21,120 bases of DNA from assembly GCA_050331475.1 (NCBI GenBank), contig JBHJGU010000080.1:1-21120 (forward strand), read 5' to 3'. A program made the translations under genes and the position numbers. The DNA is from JBHJGU01 sp050331475 (GTDB lineage Bacteria; Pseudomonadota; Alphaproteobacteria; Caulobacterales; Maricaulaceae). Positions 13,700-21,120 of this stretch are shown one piece after another (the first letter of the stretch is position 1; each line of letters begins with the position of its first letter). The notes below the pieces were generated by a model that did not search any database, was not told the DNA's origin, and saw nothing but the letters and a program-made list of their open reading frames with translations.

Positions 13700-16075
13700 A
13701 TGACTGACGCCGTCGACCCCAGTTCCGAACCTTCGGTTTGGATGCGCGCGCGTCGCATCAGTCTGGGTTTTGTCGTCTTCGCCATCGCCGGCTGCGGGCT
13801 CGGATGTTTAATGACGTTTTCGGCGCTGGACCCCAGCTGGAACGCCGCCGCCGACGGCCCCATCCAGAACCTCTTCGGAGGCGTCGGCGCGGTGGCCGCC
13901 GATCTGCTTCTGCAAAGCTTAGGCTGGGGCGCGGGCGCGGCGGTGGCCGGCGCGGCGTTATTCGGCGCTTTGGTGGTCACCCGCGCGAGCGCACAAGCCC
14001 CTCAGAAACTCCTCAGCCGGTTTCTGGCCTTGCTGGCCGGCGCAACGGCGCTGTGCATGATTGTCGCGGCCCTGCCCATCCCTCGGACATGGCCCTTTGC
14101 GTCCGGTTTAGGCGGCGTGCTGGGAGACATGCTTTACGCGCCCGCGGTTGAGGGTCTGGCGCGCTTAGGAGCGCCGGGGGCACGCGCATGGGTGAATGGG
14201 CTCGGTTTGATCATCATCATCGCGTGCGCGGTTTACGCGTTTCAGCTACGGTGGCGCCATGCGGCCGAGGCTGCGGAGACCGCGAAAACCGCGCTCAGTC
14301 ATGTAGCCACAACCCTGTTCCGGGATCCCACGACCGATCGCGCCACCGACCGAGACGACCCGCAAGATGAGGCGGACACGCCGGTGGCGGTGGCCCCGAA
14401 ACCGCGCTCAAAACCCAAAGCCAAGGCGAAAAAGCGCGAAAAACCGCGCATTCCCCCGCTTGAGGATGACCTCGACGCACCACCTATAGCGATCCGCGCC
14501 CCGGAGGCCCGGAAGAACCGCGCCCACGCCCGATCGGCGCCGCCACACCAAGACGATCTCCCGTTTGACGCCGCGGCCCCTTACGAGCCGCCCAGCGTGG
14601 GGCTTTTGGCGAAGCCGCGCACCCGCATTGGCGAAGTGGACGGGGAGATGCTGCAACGCTCCGGCCAACGGCTGATGGACGTGTGCCACGATTTCGGCGT
14701 CAAAGGCGAGGTCAAACAAATCCGCCCCGGACCCGTTGTGACGCTTTACGAATTCGAGCCGGCGCCTGGGGTGAAATCCGCCCGGGTGATCAATTTGGCC
14801 GATGATGTGGCCCGGTCTATGAGCGCGGCCTCCGCGCGCATCGCCGTGGTGCCCGGACGCAATGCGTTAGGCGTAGAGTTACCCAATCGCCGCCGTGAAA
14901 CGGTTTATTTGCGCAGCCTTTACGAAGCCGATGAGTTCGTCGACACCCGCGCCGATCTGCCGTTAGCCTTGGGCGAAACCATCGATGGCGAACCGTTCAT
15001 CGCCGACCTCGCGCGGATGCCGCATCTGCTGATCGCGGGCACGACGGGTTCGGGCAAGTCCGTCGGCGTCAACGCGATGATCCTGTCTCTGCTCTATCGG
15101 CTGACCCCTGAGCAGTGCAAATTCATCATGATCGACCCGAAAATGTTGGAGCTGTCGATCTATGACGGCATTCCGCATTTGCTGTCCCCCGTGGTCACCG
15201 ATCCGAAAAAAGCCGTCACGGCGCTGAAATGGACCGTCAAGGAGATGGAGGCGCGTTATCGGAAAATGTCCAAGCTGGGGGTGCGCAACATCGCGGGCTA
15301 CAACGCGCGGGTCGCCGAAGCCGCCGCCAATGGCGAGACCTTGGAGCGCAAGGTCCAGACCGGCTATGATGAGATGACCGGCAAGCCGCTTTATGAATCA
15401 GAGCTTTTGCCGCTTGATCCGATGCCGTTTATCGTCGTGGTGATCGACGAGATGGCGGATCTGATGATCGTGGCGGGCAAGGAGATTGAAGGCGCGGTCC
15501 AGCGCCTGGCTCAGATGGCGCGGGCGGCCGGCATCCATCTGAACACCGCGACCCAGCGACCGTCGGTCGACGTCATCACCGGCACCATCAAAGCGAACTT
15601 CCCCACACGCATCAGCTTCCAAGTCACCTCGAAAATCGACAGCCGCACCATTCTGGGTGAACAGGGCGGGGAGCAATTGCTCGGCCAGGGCGACATGCTC
15701 TATCGCGCCGCGGGCGGGCGCATTCGCCGGCTGCACGGCGCGTTCGTCTCAGATGCGGAGGTCGAAGCGATCGCCAATCATCTGCGCGACCAAGGCCAGC
15801 CTGATTATCTCGACGACGTCACCCGCGATGATGACGAGGGCGGCGGGGAGGCTGCGCTCATGGACAGCGACGTGGAGGCGAGCCTCTATGATCAGGCGGT
15901 CGCCATCGTCACCCGCGACCGCAAGGCGTCCACGAGCTATCTCCAGCGCCGGCTGCAAATCGGCTATAACCGGGCGGCCAACCTCATCGAGCAGATGGAG
16001 GAGCAAGGCGTGATCAGCCCCGCCAACCATGCGGGCAAGCGGGAGATCCTCGCGCCCGAGCCGCCGGAGTATTAA
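13700..16075 (+). CDS. ftsK: DNA translocase FtsK
   Basis: A 791-residue septal DNA translocase that moves chromosome ends during division. The N-terminal membrane part has about four helices (about 20-42, 66-94, 107-126, 163-181). A charged, Pro/Lys-rich linker (about 205-300) follows. The motor spans about 310-700, with Walker A GTTGSGKS (447-454) and Walker B VVVIDEMADL (D583, E584). The C-terminal gamma domain (about 725-785, with SYLQRRLQIGYNRAANLIEQME) is the winged helix that reads polar KOPS-type sequences and touches XerD. All parts are intact, so it should be functional. The ATG at 13700 has a GAGG ribosome binding site nine bases upstream. It lies 77 bp after the amt gene, and lolA follows 81 bp after its stop. 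Confidence 0.96.
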   Translation: MTDAVDPSSEPSVWMRARRISLGFVVFAIAGCGLGCLMTFSALDPSWNAAADGPIQNLFGGVGAVAADLLLQSLGWGAGAAVAGAALFGALVVTRASAQAPQKLLSRFLALLAGATALCMIVAALPIPRTWPFASGLGGVLGDMLYAPAVEGLARLGAPGARAWVNGLGLIIIIACAVYAFQLRWRHAAEAAETAKTALSHVATTLFRDPTTDRATDRDDPQDEADTPVAVAPKPRSKPKAKAKKREKPRIPPLEDDLDAPPIAIRAPEARKNRAHARSAPPHQDDLPFDAAAPYEPPSVGLLAKPRTRIGEVDGEMLQRSGQRLMDVCHDFGVKGEVKQIRPGPVVTLYEFEPAPGVKSARVINLADDVARSMSAASARIAVVPGRNALGVELPNRRRETVYLRSLYEADEFVDTRADLPLALGETIDGEPFIADLARMPHLLIAGTTGSGKSVGVNAMILSLLYRLTPEQCKFIMIDPKMLELSIYDGIPHLLSPVVTDPKKAVTALKWTVKEMEARYRKMSKLGVRNIAGYNARVAEAAANGETLERKVQTGYDEMTGKPLYESELLPLDPMPFIVVVIDEMADLMIVAGKEIEGAVQRLAQMARAAGIHLNTATQRPSVDVITGTIKANFPTRISFQVTSKIDSRTILGEQGGEQLLGQGDMLYRAAGGRIRRLHGAFVSDAEVEAIANHLRDQGQPDYLDDVTRDDDEGGGEAALMDSDVEASLYDQAVAIVTRDRKASTSYLQRRLQIGYNRAANLIEQMEEQGVISPANHAGKREILAPEPPEY

Positions 16076-16156
16076 TCGCGCGGGCGGGTGGGCCACATCG
16101 CTGTTTCTCCTTGCGCCCGCCCTATTTCCGCCCCGCCCCTGGGGACACTAGGCCCT

Positions 16157-16825
16157 ATGACCAAGTTCATTCTCCCCGCGGCGCTCGCTGCGCTGTGCCT
16201 CGCCCTCGCCAACGCGCCTTCGGTCGCGCAAACCGCCGAGCCCGAAGCGACCCCCGCCGCCGACGAGCACGCCGCCGACGAGCACGCCGCCGAGATTGAG
16301 CGGATCAACGCCTATGTGCGCGGGCTGGACACCATTGAGGGCCGGTTTTTGCAAACCGCGTCCAACGGCCAAGTGGATGAGGGCGCGTTCTACTGGCGTC
16401 GGCCTGATCGGCAGCGCAACGAATATGAGACAAACCCCCTCGTCGTCGTCGCGGACGGCGGCAATATCGCCCAAATCAATCGCGACCTAGAAACCGTGGA
16501 CCAGAGCCCGATCCGGCTGACCCCGTTTAAGTTTCTGCTCGACCGCCGGTTCGATCTGAATGAGGGCGCGGAAGTGGTGGAACTGCAGACCCGGGGCTCG
16601 GAGGTCCTGGTCACGGTGCGCGACAAAGAGGGCGAGGTGGACGGCGACTTCACCCTGGTCTTCGCCTATCCGGCTTTGGAGTTTCGCGGTTGGCGCTGGC
16701 GCACCGCCCATGACGGCGGGGTGGATTTCTATCTCACCAACCTGCAGCGCGGCGGCCGTTTGGATCCGCGCCTGTTTATCATCGAAGATTCAACGGGCGA
16801 CCGGGACGATCGGCGGCGGCGTTAG
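16157..16825 (+). CDS. lolA: Outer-membrane lipoprotein carrier protein LolA
   Basis: A 222-residue periplasmic chaperone that shuttles lipoproteins from the inner to the outer membrane. The signal peptide is at 1-25 (MTKFILPAALAALCLALANA, cleavage after SVAQ). LolA features follow: GRFLQTASNGQVDEGAFYWRR (about 62-82) with the aromatic strand and the following basic turn, then NEYE, VADGG and TPFKFLLD (about 122-129). The ATG at 16157 gives a proper signal peptide; a GTG at 16088 in the same frame would bury it. An unusual acidic, His-containing insert AADEHAADEHAAE (about 34-46) sits just after the cleavage site and is made by a 15-bp tandem duplication. The gene follows ftsK on the same strand, an order I recall from Caulobacter relatives. 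Confidence 0.92.
   Translation: MTKFILPAALAALCLALANAPSVAQTAEPEATPAADEHAADEHAAEIERINAYVRGLDTIEGRFLQTASNGQVDEGAFYWRRPDRQRNEYETNPLVVVADGGNIAQINRDLETVDQSPIRLTPFKFLLDRRFDLNEGAEVVELQTRGSEVLVTVRDKEGEVDGDFTLVFAYPALEFRGWRWRTAHDGGVDFYLTNLQRGGRLDPRLFIIEDSTGDRDDRRRR
16256..16291 (+). repeat. 15-bp tandem repeat within lolA
   Basis: The unit GCCGCCGACGAGCAC occurs at 16256-16270 and again, identically, at 16271-16285, with the first six bases of a third copy after it. It is in frame and encodes A-A-D-E-H twice, just after the signal peptide. Identical bases, including third positions, point to a recent duplication or slippage tract. Confidence 0.9.
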
Positions 16826-17136
16826 TCCGCCTCCGCGTGACTTGGTCGCAACAGTCCGTCATTTTGTATATTTGATTTGCCTTTTCGCTCGACTGTTGTT
16901 TTTATGTGACTGCGAACCATCCAAGGACCCCCTTCGCGTCGTCCCCCCGCGATGGCGGCGCACCTTGAGATGGCGGCGTTGGTCATGATCCCCCGCCAAC
17001 GCCGGTGTCGTTTGACGACGCAAAGGCGCTCGACTGCTCCCCCTCGCAGTCGGGCGCCGACGTCTCCGCCCCGGTCTTTCCGATTTTTCGCCCTTTGCGC
17101 GTAGCTTTTCGCGCCAAGCTCCTCTATCCGGCGCTC
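16826..17136. other. Gene-free stretch with a 9-bp inverted repeat
   Basis: It lies between lolA and the 202-residue gene. A perfect inverted repeat, CGGCGTTGG (16974-16982) and CCAACGCCG (16996-17004), could form a hairpin with a 13-base loop. It lacks a T-run and lies about 150 bp past the lolA stop, so it is at best a weak terminator or processing site. A 10-bp direct repeat GATGGCGGCG (16951-16960 and 16969-16978) overlaps its left arm. A short AT-rich patch at about 16858-16908 could hold a promoter. Open frames here are not supported. Confidence 0.45.
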
Positions 17137-17745
17137 ATGAGCACGCCAACCGACCCGCCCGCCGACTTGGACGAACCTGATCCGGAAACGCTGTCACGAC
17201 TGTGGCGCGCGCGCGCTTTTGCTCAAGCGATCGATGAGGTTCGACCGTTTGAGCGTTTCGGCGAACCCCTTTCGGACACCGAGACCGCGTGGGGGCGCGC
17301 CTATCTTGACGGATTGGGGTTCCCCGACACTTGGCCGGCTGTTGCTACGGATTGGTTAGACGCGGTTGAGGCCGCCTATTCCCTCGACGTCGATGCACCG
17401 GGTTGGGAGGCGGAAGAGCAGTTGCGCGCCGGGCTCACCGAAGAGGTTATGGCGTCGCTCGATCCCGACGGCGTCTCAGCAGTGCTCACGGTGATCGCGG
17501 ACAAAGCCGCGAGCCGCGCGCGCGACGCCATGGCCGAGGCGCGCGACCAGTTCGACCTTGATGATGAGACGGCGATGACCGCAGCCGTCGGCGCCCTGGT
17601 TCGTTCGGCGCACAACGCCGCGCTGGTGGTCTTGGCGGGTCGGGATCAAGAGCGACCGCCGCACCCGCTTTTGTGCAGCTGGCGGCTTTTCGCCTCGGGG
17701 CGATGGGTGGTTGGGCTGATCGGCTCCACGCTCACCCTGCTTTAG
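17137..17745 (+). CDS. Conserved-looking hypothetical protein upstream of xthA
   Basis: A 202-residue soluble protein that I do not recognise. It has an acidic Pro/Asp-rich N-terminus, then mostly helical sequence rich in Ala, Asp and Glu. A Trp-containing core includes RLWRARAFAQAIDEVRPFERF, GFPDTWPAVATDWLDAVEAAY and a C-terminal WRLFASGRWVVGLIGSTLTLL. The frame has normal GC-rich codon use for the region and uninterrupted length, which supports coding. The ATG at 17137 was preferred; in-frame sequence upstream to 17005 reads as low-quality N-terminus and partly falls in the hairpin region. Its stop codon overlaps the ribosome binding site of the next gene (TTTAGGAGG), so it is probably cotranscribed with xthA. 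No function is inferred. Confidence 0.65.
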   Translation: MSTPTDPPADLDEPDPETLSRLWRARAFAQAIDEVRPFERFGEPLSDTETAWGRAYLDGLGFPDTWPAVATDWLDAVEAAYSLDVDAPGWEAEEQLRAGLTEEVMASLDPDGVSAVLTVIADKAASRARDAMAEARDQFDLDDETAMTAAVGALVRSAHNAALVVLAGRDQERPPHPLLCSWRLFASGRWVVGLIGSTLTLL

Positions 17746-17749
17746 GAGG
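17744..17749 (+). promoter_or_regulatory. Strong ribosome binding site ahead of a TTG start
   Basis: AGGAGG is followed by eight bases and then TTG at 17758. It also overlaps the stop codon of the preceding gene, which suggests translational coupling, and it is the main reason for accepting the TTG start of xthA. Confidence 0.75.
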
Positions 17750-17757
17750 ATCGCGAT

Positions 17758-18576
17758 TTGGGCGATTTGAAAATTTCGACTTGGAATATCAATTCGGTGC
17801 GCCTGCGCATCGATCAAGTGCTCAAATTCCTGCTCCAACACCAGCCCGATGTTTTGTGTCTGCAAGAAATCAAGTGTCGCGAGCAGCAATTCCCGGCCAA
17901 GGCGTTGGCAGAGGCTGGTTGGCCACATATGGCGATCGCGGGGCAGAAAGGTTCGCATGGCGTCGCCGCGGTGTCGCGCCGTCCATTATCCCGATTACCC
18001 TCCCATGACTTTTGTCGGCAAGGCGATGCGCGCCATGTCAGCGTTTTGGTCGACGGGGTGGAAGTTCATAACTTCTATGTGCCCGCAGGCGGGGACGAAC
18101 CCGACCCAGCCATCAACCCGAAATTCGACCATAAGCTCGATTTCCTCGACCGAATGCGGGCATATTTCGCGATGCGGGCTCAAGAAAACCCCGACAATCG
18201 GCTGGTGATTACCGGCGATCTAAACGTCGCGCCGGGTGAGTTTGACGTTTGGTCGCATAAGCAGCTTTTAAACGTCGTCAGCCACACCCCAGTGGAGACC
18301 GACGCCCTGAACCGGGTTTTGGCGTCCCATGATTTCCTCGATCTGGCGCGACACGCCATGCCCGAGCCCGCGCGCCTTTTCACTTGGTGGAGCTATCGCG
18401 CCCGGGACTGGCGAGCCTCCAACCGCGGGCGTCGGCTGGATCACATCTGGGTTAGCCCCGCTTTAGCGACAACCAGCGCCGGGACCGGCGAGGGCGAGCG
18501 GTTCATCATCCATGATGAGACCCGAGACTGGACAAAGCCGTCCGACCACTGCGCGGTCACCGCTCTGCTCCGCTAA
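17758..18576 (+). CDS. xthA: Exodeoxyribonuclease III (TTG start)
   Basis: A 272-residue AP endonuclease and 3'-5' exonuclease of the base-excision repair pathway. All family motifs are visible: STWNIN (N10), CLQEIKC (E37), HNFYVPAG (Y107), ITGDLNVAP (D154, N156), GRRLDHIW (D228) and the terminal PSDHCAV (D263, H264). These are the metal-binding and catalytic residues of the endonuclease/exonuclease/phosphatase fold, and the length matches the family. The start is a TTG at 17758, fixed by the AGGAGG site eight bases upstream and by the family N-terminus (GDLKISTWNINS). It lies 12 bp after the stop of the 202-residue gene, so it is probably cotranscribed with it. Confidence 0.94.
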   Translation: MGDLKISTWNINSVRLRIDQVLKFLLQHQPDVLCLQEIKCREQQFPAKALAEAGWPHMAIAGQKGSHGVAAVSRRPLSRLPSHDFCRQGDARHVSVLVDGVEVHNFYVPAGGDEPDPAINPKFDHKLDFLDRMRAYFAMRAQENPDNRLVITGDLNVAPGEFDVWSHKQLLNVVSHTPVETDALNRVLASHDFLDLARHAMPEPARLFTWWSYRARDWRASNRGRRLDHIWVSPALATTSAGTGEGERFIIHDETRDWTKPSDHCAVTALLR

Positions 18577-18702
18577 AACGCGACGGCGGAATCAGAGACA
18601 GATTCACGAAGACGCTCGCGGTTTTTCACGTTTCGTTGAGATCGACGGCCTATCGCTGTGGTTTCGACAAAGACCCAAGATATCTTGATTTCGAGGTATA
18701 AA

Positions 18703-19851
18703 ATGCTCCGTCAGCGAGTCTTGTTGGCACGGGCCGCCACAACCATGGTTATCGTGGGCACGGTTTTGACCCTCATCAATTCCGGTGGGGCGATCACAGC
18801 CGGCGAAGAAATTCCGTTGTGGCGCATTCTGCTCACTTATGCTGTGCCGTTCGGCGTTTCCTATGTGAGCGCCTATGTCACGGTCGCCGGGTTCACGAAA
18901 CGCCAAGCAGAGATGGAGCGCGCCGCCCAACGCGCCCAATCCGCCGCCCGATCGGAGATTCATCGTCTTGAAGCTGCGTTGGCCGCCGCACAGGACGCGC
19001 GCGATGCGGCCGCCCAAGCGGTTTGCGGAGAAAAGCTCAAAACGGCGCACGACACGGGCGTGCAGATCCGTGGCAATGCGCAGCGCGTGAACACCGCCTC
19101 GCGAGAGCGCGCGGCTTTTATCGGCGAGACTTTGGAGTTTTGCGCGCAGTTCATCGATCGGTTGGGCGCGGAGCGCGATCGCGCCAGCGATAACACCCGC
19201 GCGCTAGAAACCGCGATCGGCGCATCAGGCCGGGTGCTGAGCCGGATGGAGACCACGATCGAGGAAATGCAACGGTCTGATGTTTGCCGCCGTCAAGCGG
19301 AGAGCGCGCTCGATCGTTTCAACACCGCTTTTTCGCGGATTGAAACCATTACGAAAAGCATCACCGATCTCGCACGCCAAACCAATTTGCTCGCACTGAA
19401 CGCCACCATCGAAGCCGCCCGCGCCGGGGAGGCCGGCAAAGGCTTTGCTGTCGTGGCCCACGAGGTCAAAGCGCTCTCCACCGCGTCGGCTGATTTCGCC
19501 ATAGAGATCGCCGAACTGATCGCGGACATGTCCGTCGTCGGCTCCGATGTGGGCGATGCCATCGGATCACTGGACGCGGCGCTGGCCACCGTGGTCGAAA
19601 CCAGCAGCGCCGCCAGCGACGACGCCCGCGCCACCGCAGATGAGTTGAAACGCGCCGCCGAAGGCGCTCAAATCGCCTCGGTCGAAGCCGAAGGCCACGT
19701 GGCGCGGTTCGAACGGCTGATCAATGACTTCGAAGTGCTCAAGAAAGACACCGAAACCGCGATTGGCGGGTCTGCAAAAAACATCGCGCTCGCCACAAAC
19801 ATCGTGGATGCGCTCAATGAAGTTCAACAAGAAAAAGCGCGGGTCGCCTGA
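18703..19851 (+). CDS. Chemoreceptor-like signalling protein with NrtS-like membrane domain
   Basis: A 382-residue protein. Residues about 5-63 form two membrane helices joined by a short loop: RAATTMVIVGTVLTLINSGG, then LLTYAVPFGVSYVSAY. This pattern resembles NrtS, a small nitrate/nitrite transport protein of cyanobacteria. A long coiled coil follows (about 65-200), then the chemoreceptor hairpin tip (about 213-262) with LARQTNLLALNATIEAARAG and GKGFAVVAHEVKALS, the surface that binds CheA/CheW. There is no large periplasmic sensor and no obvious HAMP domain. The ATG at 18703 has GAGG six bases upstream. A GTG at 18658 in the same frame would add 15 residues and cannot be excluded. No che genes are nearby. 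It converges with the regulator gene, with 14 bp between the stops. A nitrate-related input is a guess from the domain likeness. Confidence 0.82.
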   Translation: MLRQRVLLARAATTMVIVGTVLTLINSGGAITAGEEIPLWRILLTYAVPFGVSYVSAYVTVAGFTKRQAEMERAAQRAQSAARSEIHRLEAALAAAQDARDAAAQAVCGEKLKTAHDTGVQIRGNAQRVNTASRERAAFIGETLEFCAQFIDRLGAERDRASDNTRALETAIGASGRVLSRMETTIEEMQRSDVCRRQAESALDRFNTAFSRIETITKSITDLARQTNLLALNATIEAARAGEAGKGFAVVAHEVKALSTASADFAIEIAELIADMSVVGSDVGDAIGSLDAALATVVETSSAASDDARATADELKRAAEGAQIASVEAEGHVARFERLINDFEVLKKDTETAIGGSAKNIALATNIVDALNEVQQEKARVA

Positions 19852-19865
19852 ACCGGGGACTGAAG

Positions 19866-20552
19866 CTAAGGCGCCAGTCGATATCCGCCGGACTCCGTCA
19901 CCAAAAGCCGCGCGTTCGACGGATCGGGCTCAATTTTCTGGCGAAGGCGATAAACATGGGTTTCCAGGGTGTGGGTGGTGACCCCGGAATTATAGCCCCA
20001 CACCTCATGCAACAGCTCATCGCGCGGCACCGCTTTAGACCCGGCGCGATAGAGGTACTTTAAGATGTTGGTTTCTTTTTCGGTGAGGCGGATTTTCCGA
20101 TCCGTTCCGTCCACGAGAATTTTCATAGCCGGGCGGAACTCATACGGCCCGATCTGGAAGATCGCGTCTTCGCTTTGTTCATGGCTACGCAAATGCGCCC
20201 GGACGCGCGCGAGCAATACACCGAACTTGAAGGGTTTCGGCACATAATCATTGGCGCCGGCTTCAAGACCGAGGATTTGGTCCGCATCCGTGTCCGCGGC
20301 GGTCAGCATGATCACCGGCGCGCGTACGCCGGCCCTGCGCATTAACCGGCACGCTTCGCGGCCATCCATATCGGGCAGGTCGACGTCCAAAAGGATCAGA
20401 TCAACGCGATTGTCTTTCGCGAGTTTTACCCCTTGGCCGGCGGCGAAGGCGGTCATCACTCGGAACTCCTCGTGCAAATCGAATTGCTCCGCGAGGCTGG
20501 CGGCGAGGTCTTCATCATCATCGATGATCAGAATCGTCTTTTGCACGGTCAT
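19866..20552 (-). CDS. cenR: OmpR-family response regulator, CenR-like
   Basis: A 228-residue response regulator. The receiver domain (about 5-120) has D11/D12, the phosphorylation site D56 in LLDVDLP, T84 and K106. The winged-helix DNA-binding domain (about 130-226) includes RLTEKETNILKYLYRAG, VWGYNSGVTTHTLETHVYRLRQKIEPD and SGGYRLAP. The overall sequence strongly recalls CenR, the envelope-related essential regulator of Caulobacter and other alphaproteobacteria. The neighbourhood (xthA, ftsK, L,D-transpeptidase) fits, but this rests on memory, not on a search. The ATG at 20552 begins the receiver normally, with only a weak GGAC ribosome binding site. No histidine kinase gene is adjacent. 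A general OmpR/PhoB-type regulator is the fallback call. Confidence 0.85.
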   Translation of the reverse strand: MTVQKTILIIDDDEDLAASLAEQFDLHEEFRVMTAFAAGQGVKLAKDNRVDLILLDVDLPDMDGREACRLMRRAGVRAPVIMLTAADTDADQILGLEAGANDYVPKPFKFGVLLARVRAHLRSHEQSEDAIFQIGPYEFRPAMKILVDGTDRKIRLTEKETNILKYLYRAGSKAVPRDELLHEVWGYNSGVTTHTLETHVYRLRQKIEPDPSNARLLVTESGGYRLAP

Positions 20553-20885
20553 CCGTCCACTTTGCGTCGTTTTTGCCCAGCACGCAATTCCTGCCGATCA
20601 ACGACTGAAGGCTCCGCGCACAGGTAAAGGAACGACCCGTCATTTAAAGAGGTTACACATGCGGCAACTTGGCTTCAGATTTGCGTATCACATCACGGAA
20701 TCGCTGGGGGCCCGCGTGTTCACGCCCTCGATAGCTCCGGTGATTACAAGACGCCGCCGCACCCATGCGGCGGGGTGGGCGGCCTTGGCGAGCGTTGGTG
20801 GGATGGTGGCGTTAGACGACCACGCGCGAACGCTCCCAGGCTTTCGGAACTGGCCAGGCGAGCCGGATGGCGCCACCCTCGACCC
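20553..20885. other. Region between the CenR-like gene and the L,D-transpeptidase gene
   Basis: It separates two divergent genes and should hold their promoters, probably within 20553-20658. It includes a possible small gene (see the entry at 20659) and a perfect hairpin, CCGCCGCA (20754-20761) and TGCGGCGG (20766-20773), with a four-base loop. The hairpin has no T-run on either strand, so it is not called a terminator. Confidence 0.45.
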
Positions 20886-20889
20886 ATGA
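20659..20889 (+). CDS. Possible small protein, ATGA-coupled to the L,D-transpeptidase gene
   Basis: An open frame of 76 residues beginning MRQLGFRFAYHITESLGARV. Its ATG has a good ribosome binding site (AAAGAGG, seven bases upstream). Its stop codon overlaps the ATG of the next gene as ATGA, the usual sign of translational coupling. Against it: codons such as AGA and ATA are not typical of the region, the middle contains RRRR, and no domain or membrane segment is recognised. The frame is also open upstream on the antisense of the CenR-like gene, which is common in GC-rich DNA. I call it a candidate only. Confidence 0.3.
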   Translation: MRQLGFRFAYHITESLGARVFTPSIAPVITRRRRTHAAGWAALASVGGMVALDDHARTLPGFRNWPGEPDGATLDP

Positions 20890-21120
20890 CCAGCGCTCGT
20901 TTCATCGCTACCCCGCGCACAGGCTTGCTCGGGTTGGACACCCCGCGGCGCGCCGCCTTCGGCCGGTCGGGCCTGATCGCTGCGGCGGACAAGCGTGAGG
21001 GCGACGGGGCCAGTCCGGTGGGCGTTTGGCCGATGCGTCGGGTCTATTTCCGCGCCGACCGGATGGACGCCCCGCAAACCCGCCTGGCGCTGCGCGCCCT
21101 GTCTCATACCGACGGCTGGT
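20886..21120 (+). CDS. YkuD-type L,D-transpeptidase family protein (5' part, cut by window end)
   Basis: Only the first 78 codons are in the window. The translation begins MTSARFIATPRTGLLGL and contains DKREGDGASPVGVWPMRRV (about 35-53), the signature of a YkuD-domain subfamily in which (K/R)EGDG-x-(S/T)P-x-G leads into the first core strands, and then ALSHTDGW. The catalytic HxxxxxxG...SHGC region lies beyond the window. No signal peptide is visible, unlike many L,D-transpeptidases; cytoplasmic-looking starts are, as I recall, usual in this subfamily. No strong ribosome binding site is present, and the ATG overlaps the stop of the small open frame before it. Proteins of this fold make 3-3 peptidoglycan cross-links or attach proteins to the wall; the exact role here is not proven. 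Confidence 0.75.
   Translation, partial: MTSARFIATPRTGLLGLDTPRRAAFGRSGLIAAADKREGDGASPVGVWPMRRVYFRADRMDAPQTRLALRALSHTDGW

Noticed and set aside
20754..20773. Perfect 8-bp hairpin as a terminator
   Set aside because: No T-run follows on either strand and it lies between divergent genes, where no terminator is needed; it is kept only as a hairpin note.
1..21120. CRISPR array, insertion sequence, tRNA or rRNA
   Set aside because: No regularly spaced direct repeats, no transposase-like translation and no cloverleaf or rRNA-like stretch were seen on reading both strands; a dedicated scan was not possible.

Overview
The window is a GC-rich, gene-dense chromosomal segment that looks alphaproteobacterial, most likely from the Caulobacterales/Maricaulales (Hyphomonadaceae-like) branch. 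The reasons are the housekeeping run ubiH-like / amt / ftsK / lolA / xthA / CenR-like regulator / YkuD-type L,D-transpeptidase, and the protein-level resemblance of these genes to their alphaproteobacterial counterparts. The taxonomic call is an inference from gene content; there is no rRNA or tRNA in the window.

Left part (1-5400): a terminator of an upstream gene is followed by a two-gene operon. The first gene encodes a TIR-domain membrane protein with a long helical-repeat tail, and the second an unrecognised 187-residue protein; the operon ends at a clear intrinsic terminator. Next comes a composite signalling protein (TRAFs-binding/TPR-like region, a Rossmann-like middle region and a class III nucleotide cyclase). 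It converges on, and overlaps by 17 bp, a CRP/FNR-family regulator with a well preserved cyclic-nucleotide pocket. This is the most accessory-looking and most interesting part of the window: TIR signalling and cyclic-nucleotide signalling lie side by side.

Middle part (5400-10900): an AT-rich gene-free leader precedes a large M16-family zinc protease that is probably a lipoprotein. On the minus strand follow a small membrane protein whose stop codon interlocks with that of the protease, a DUF4199 membrane protein, and a small membrane-anchored LuxR-type regulator. These three minus genes are collinear. A second AT-rich gene-free region lies before the ubiH-like gene.

Right part (10900-21120): a minus-strand UbiH-family flavin hydroxylase diverges from an Amt ammonium transporter. 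After it come the DNA translocase FtsK, the periplasmic lipoprotein chaperone LolA, an unrecognised 202-residue protein, exonuclease III (TTG start behind a strong ribosome binding site) and a chemoreceptor-like protein with an NrtS-like membrane domain. A minus-strand OmpR-family regulator resembling CenR follows. The window ends in the 5' part of an L,D-transpeptidase, preceded by a possible small gene joined to it by an ATGA overlap.

No CRISPR array, insertion sequence, tRNA or rRNA was seen. Start codons were chosen from ribosome binding sites, signal peptides and family N-termini, and several are internal to the longest open frame.
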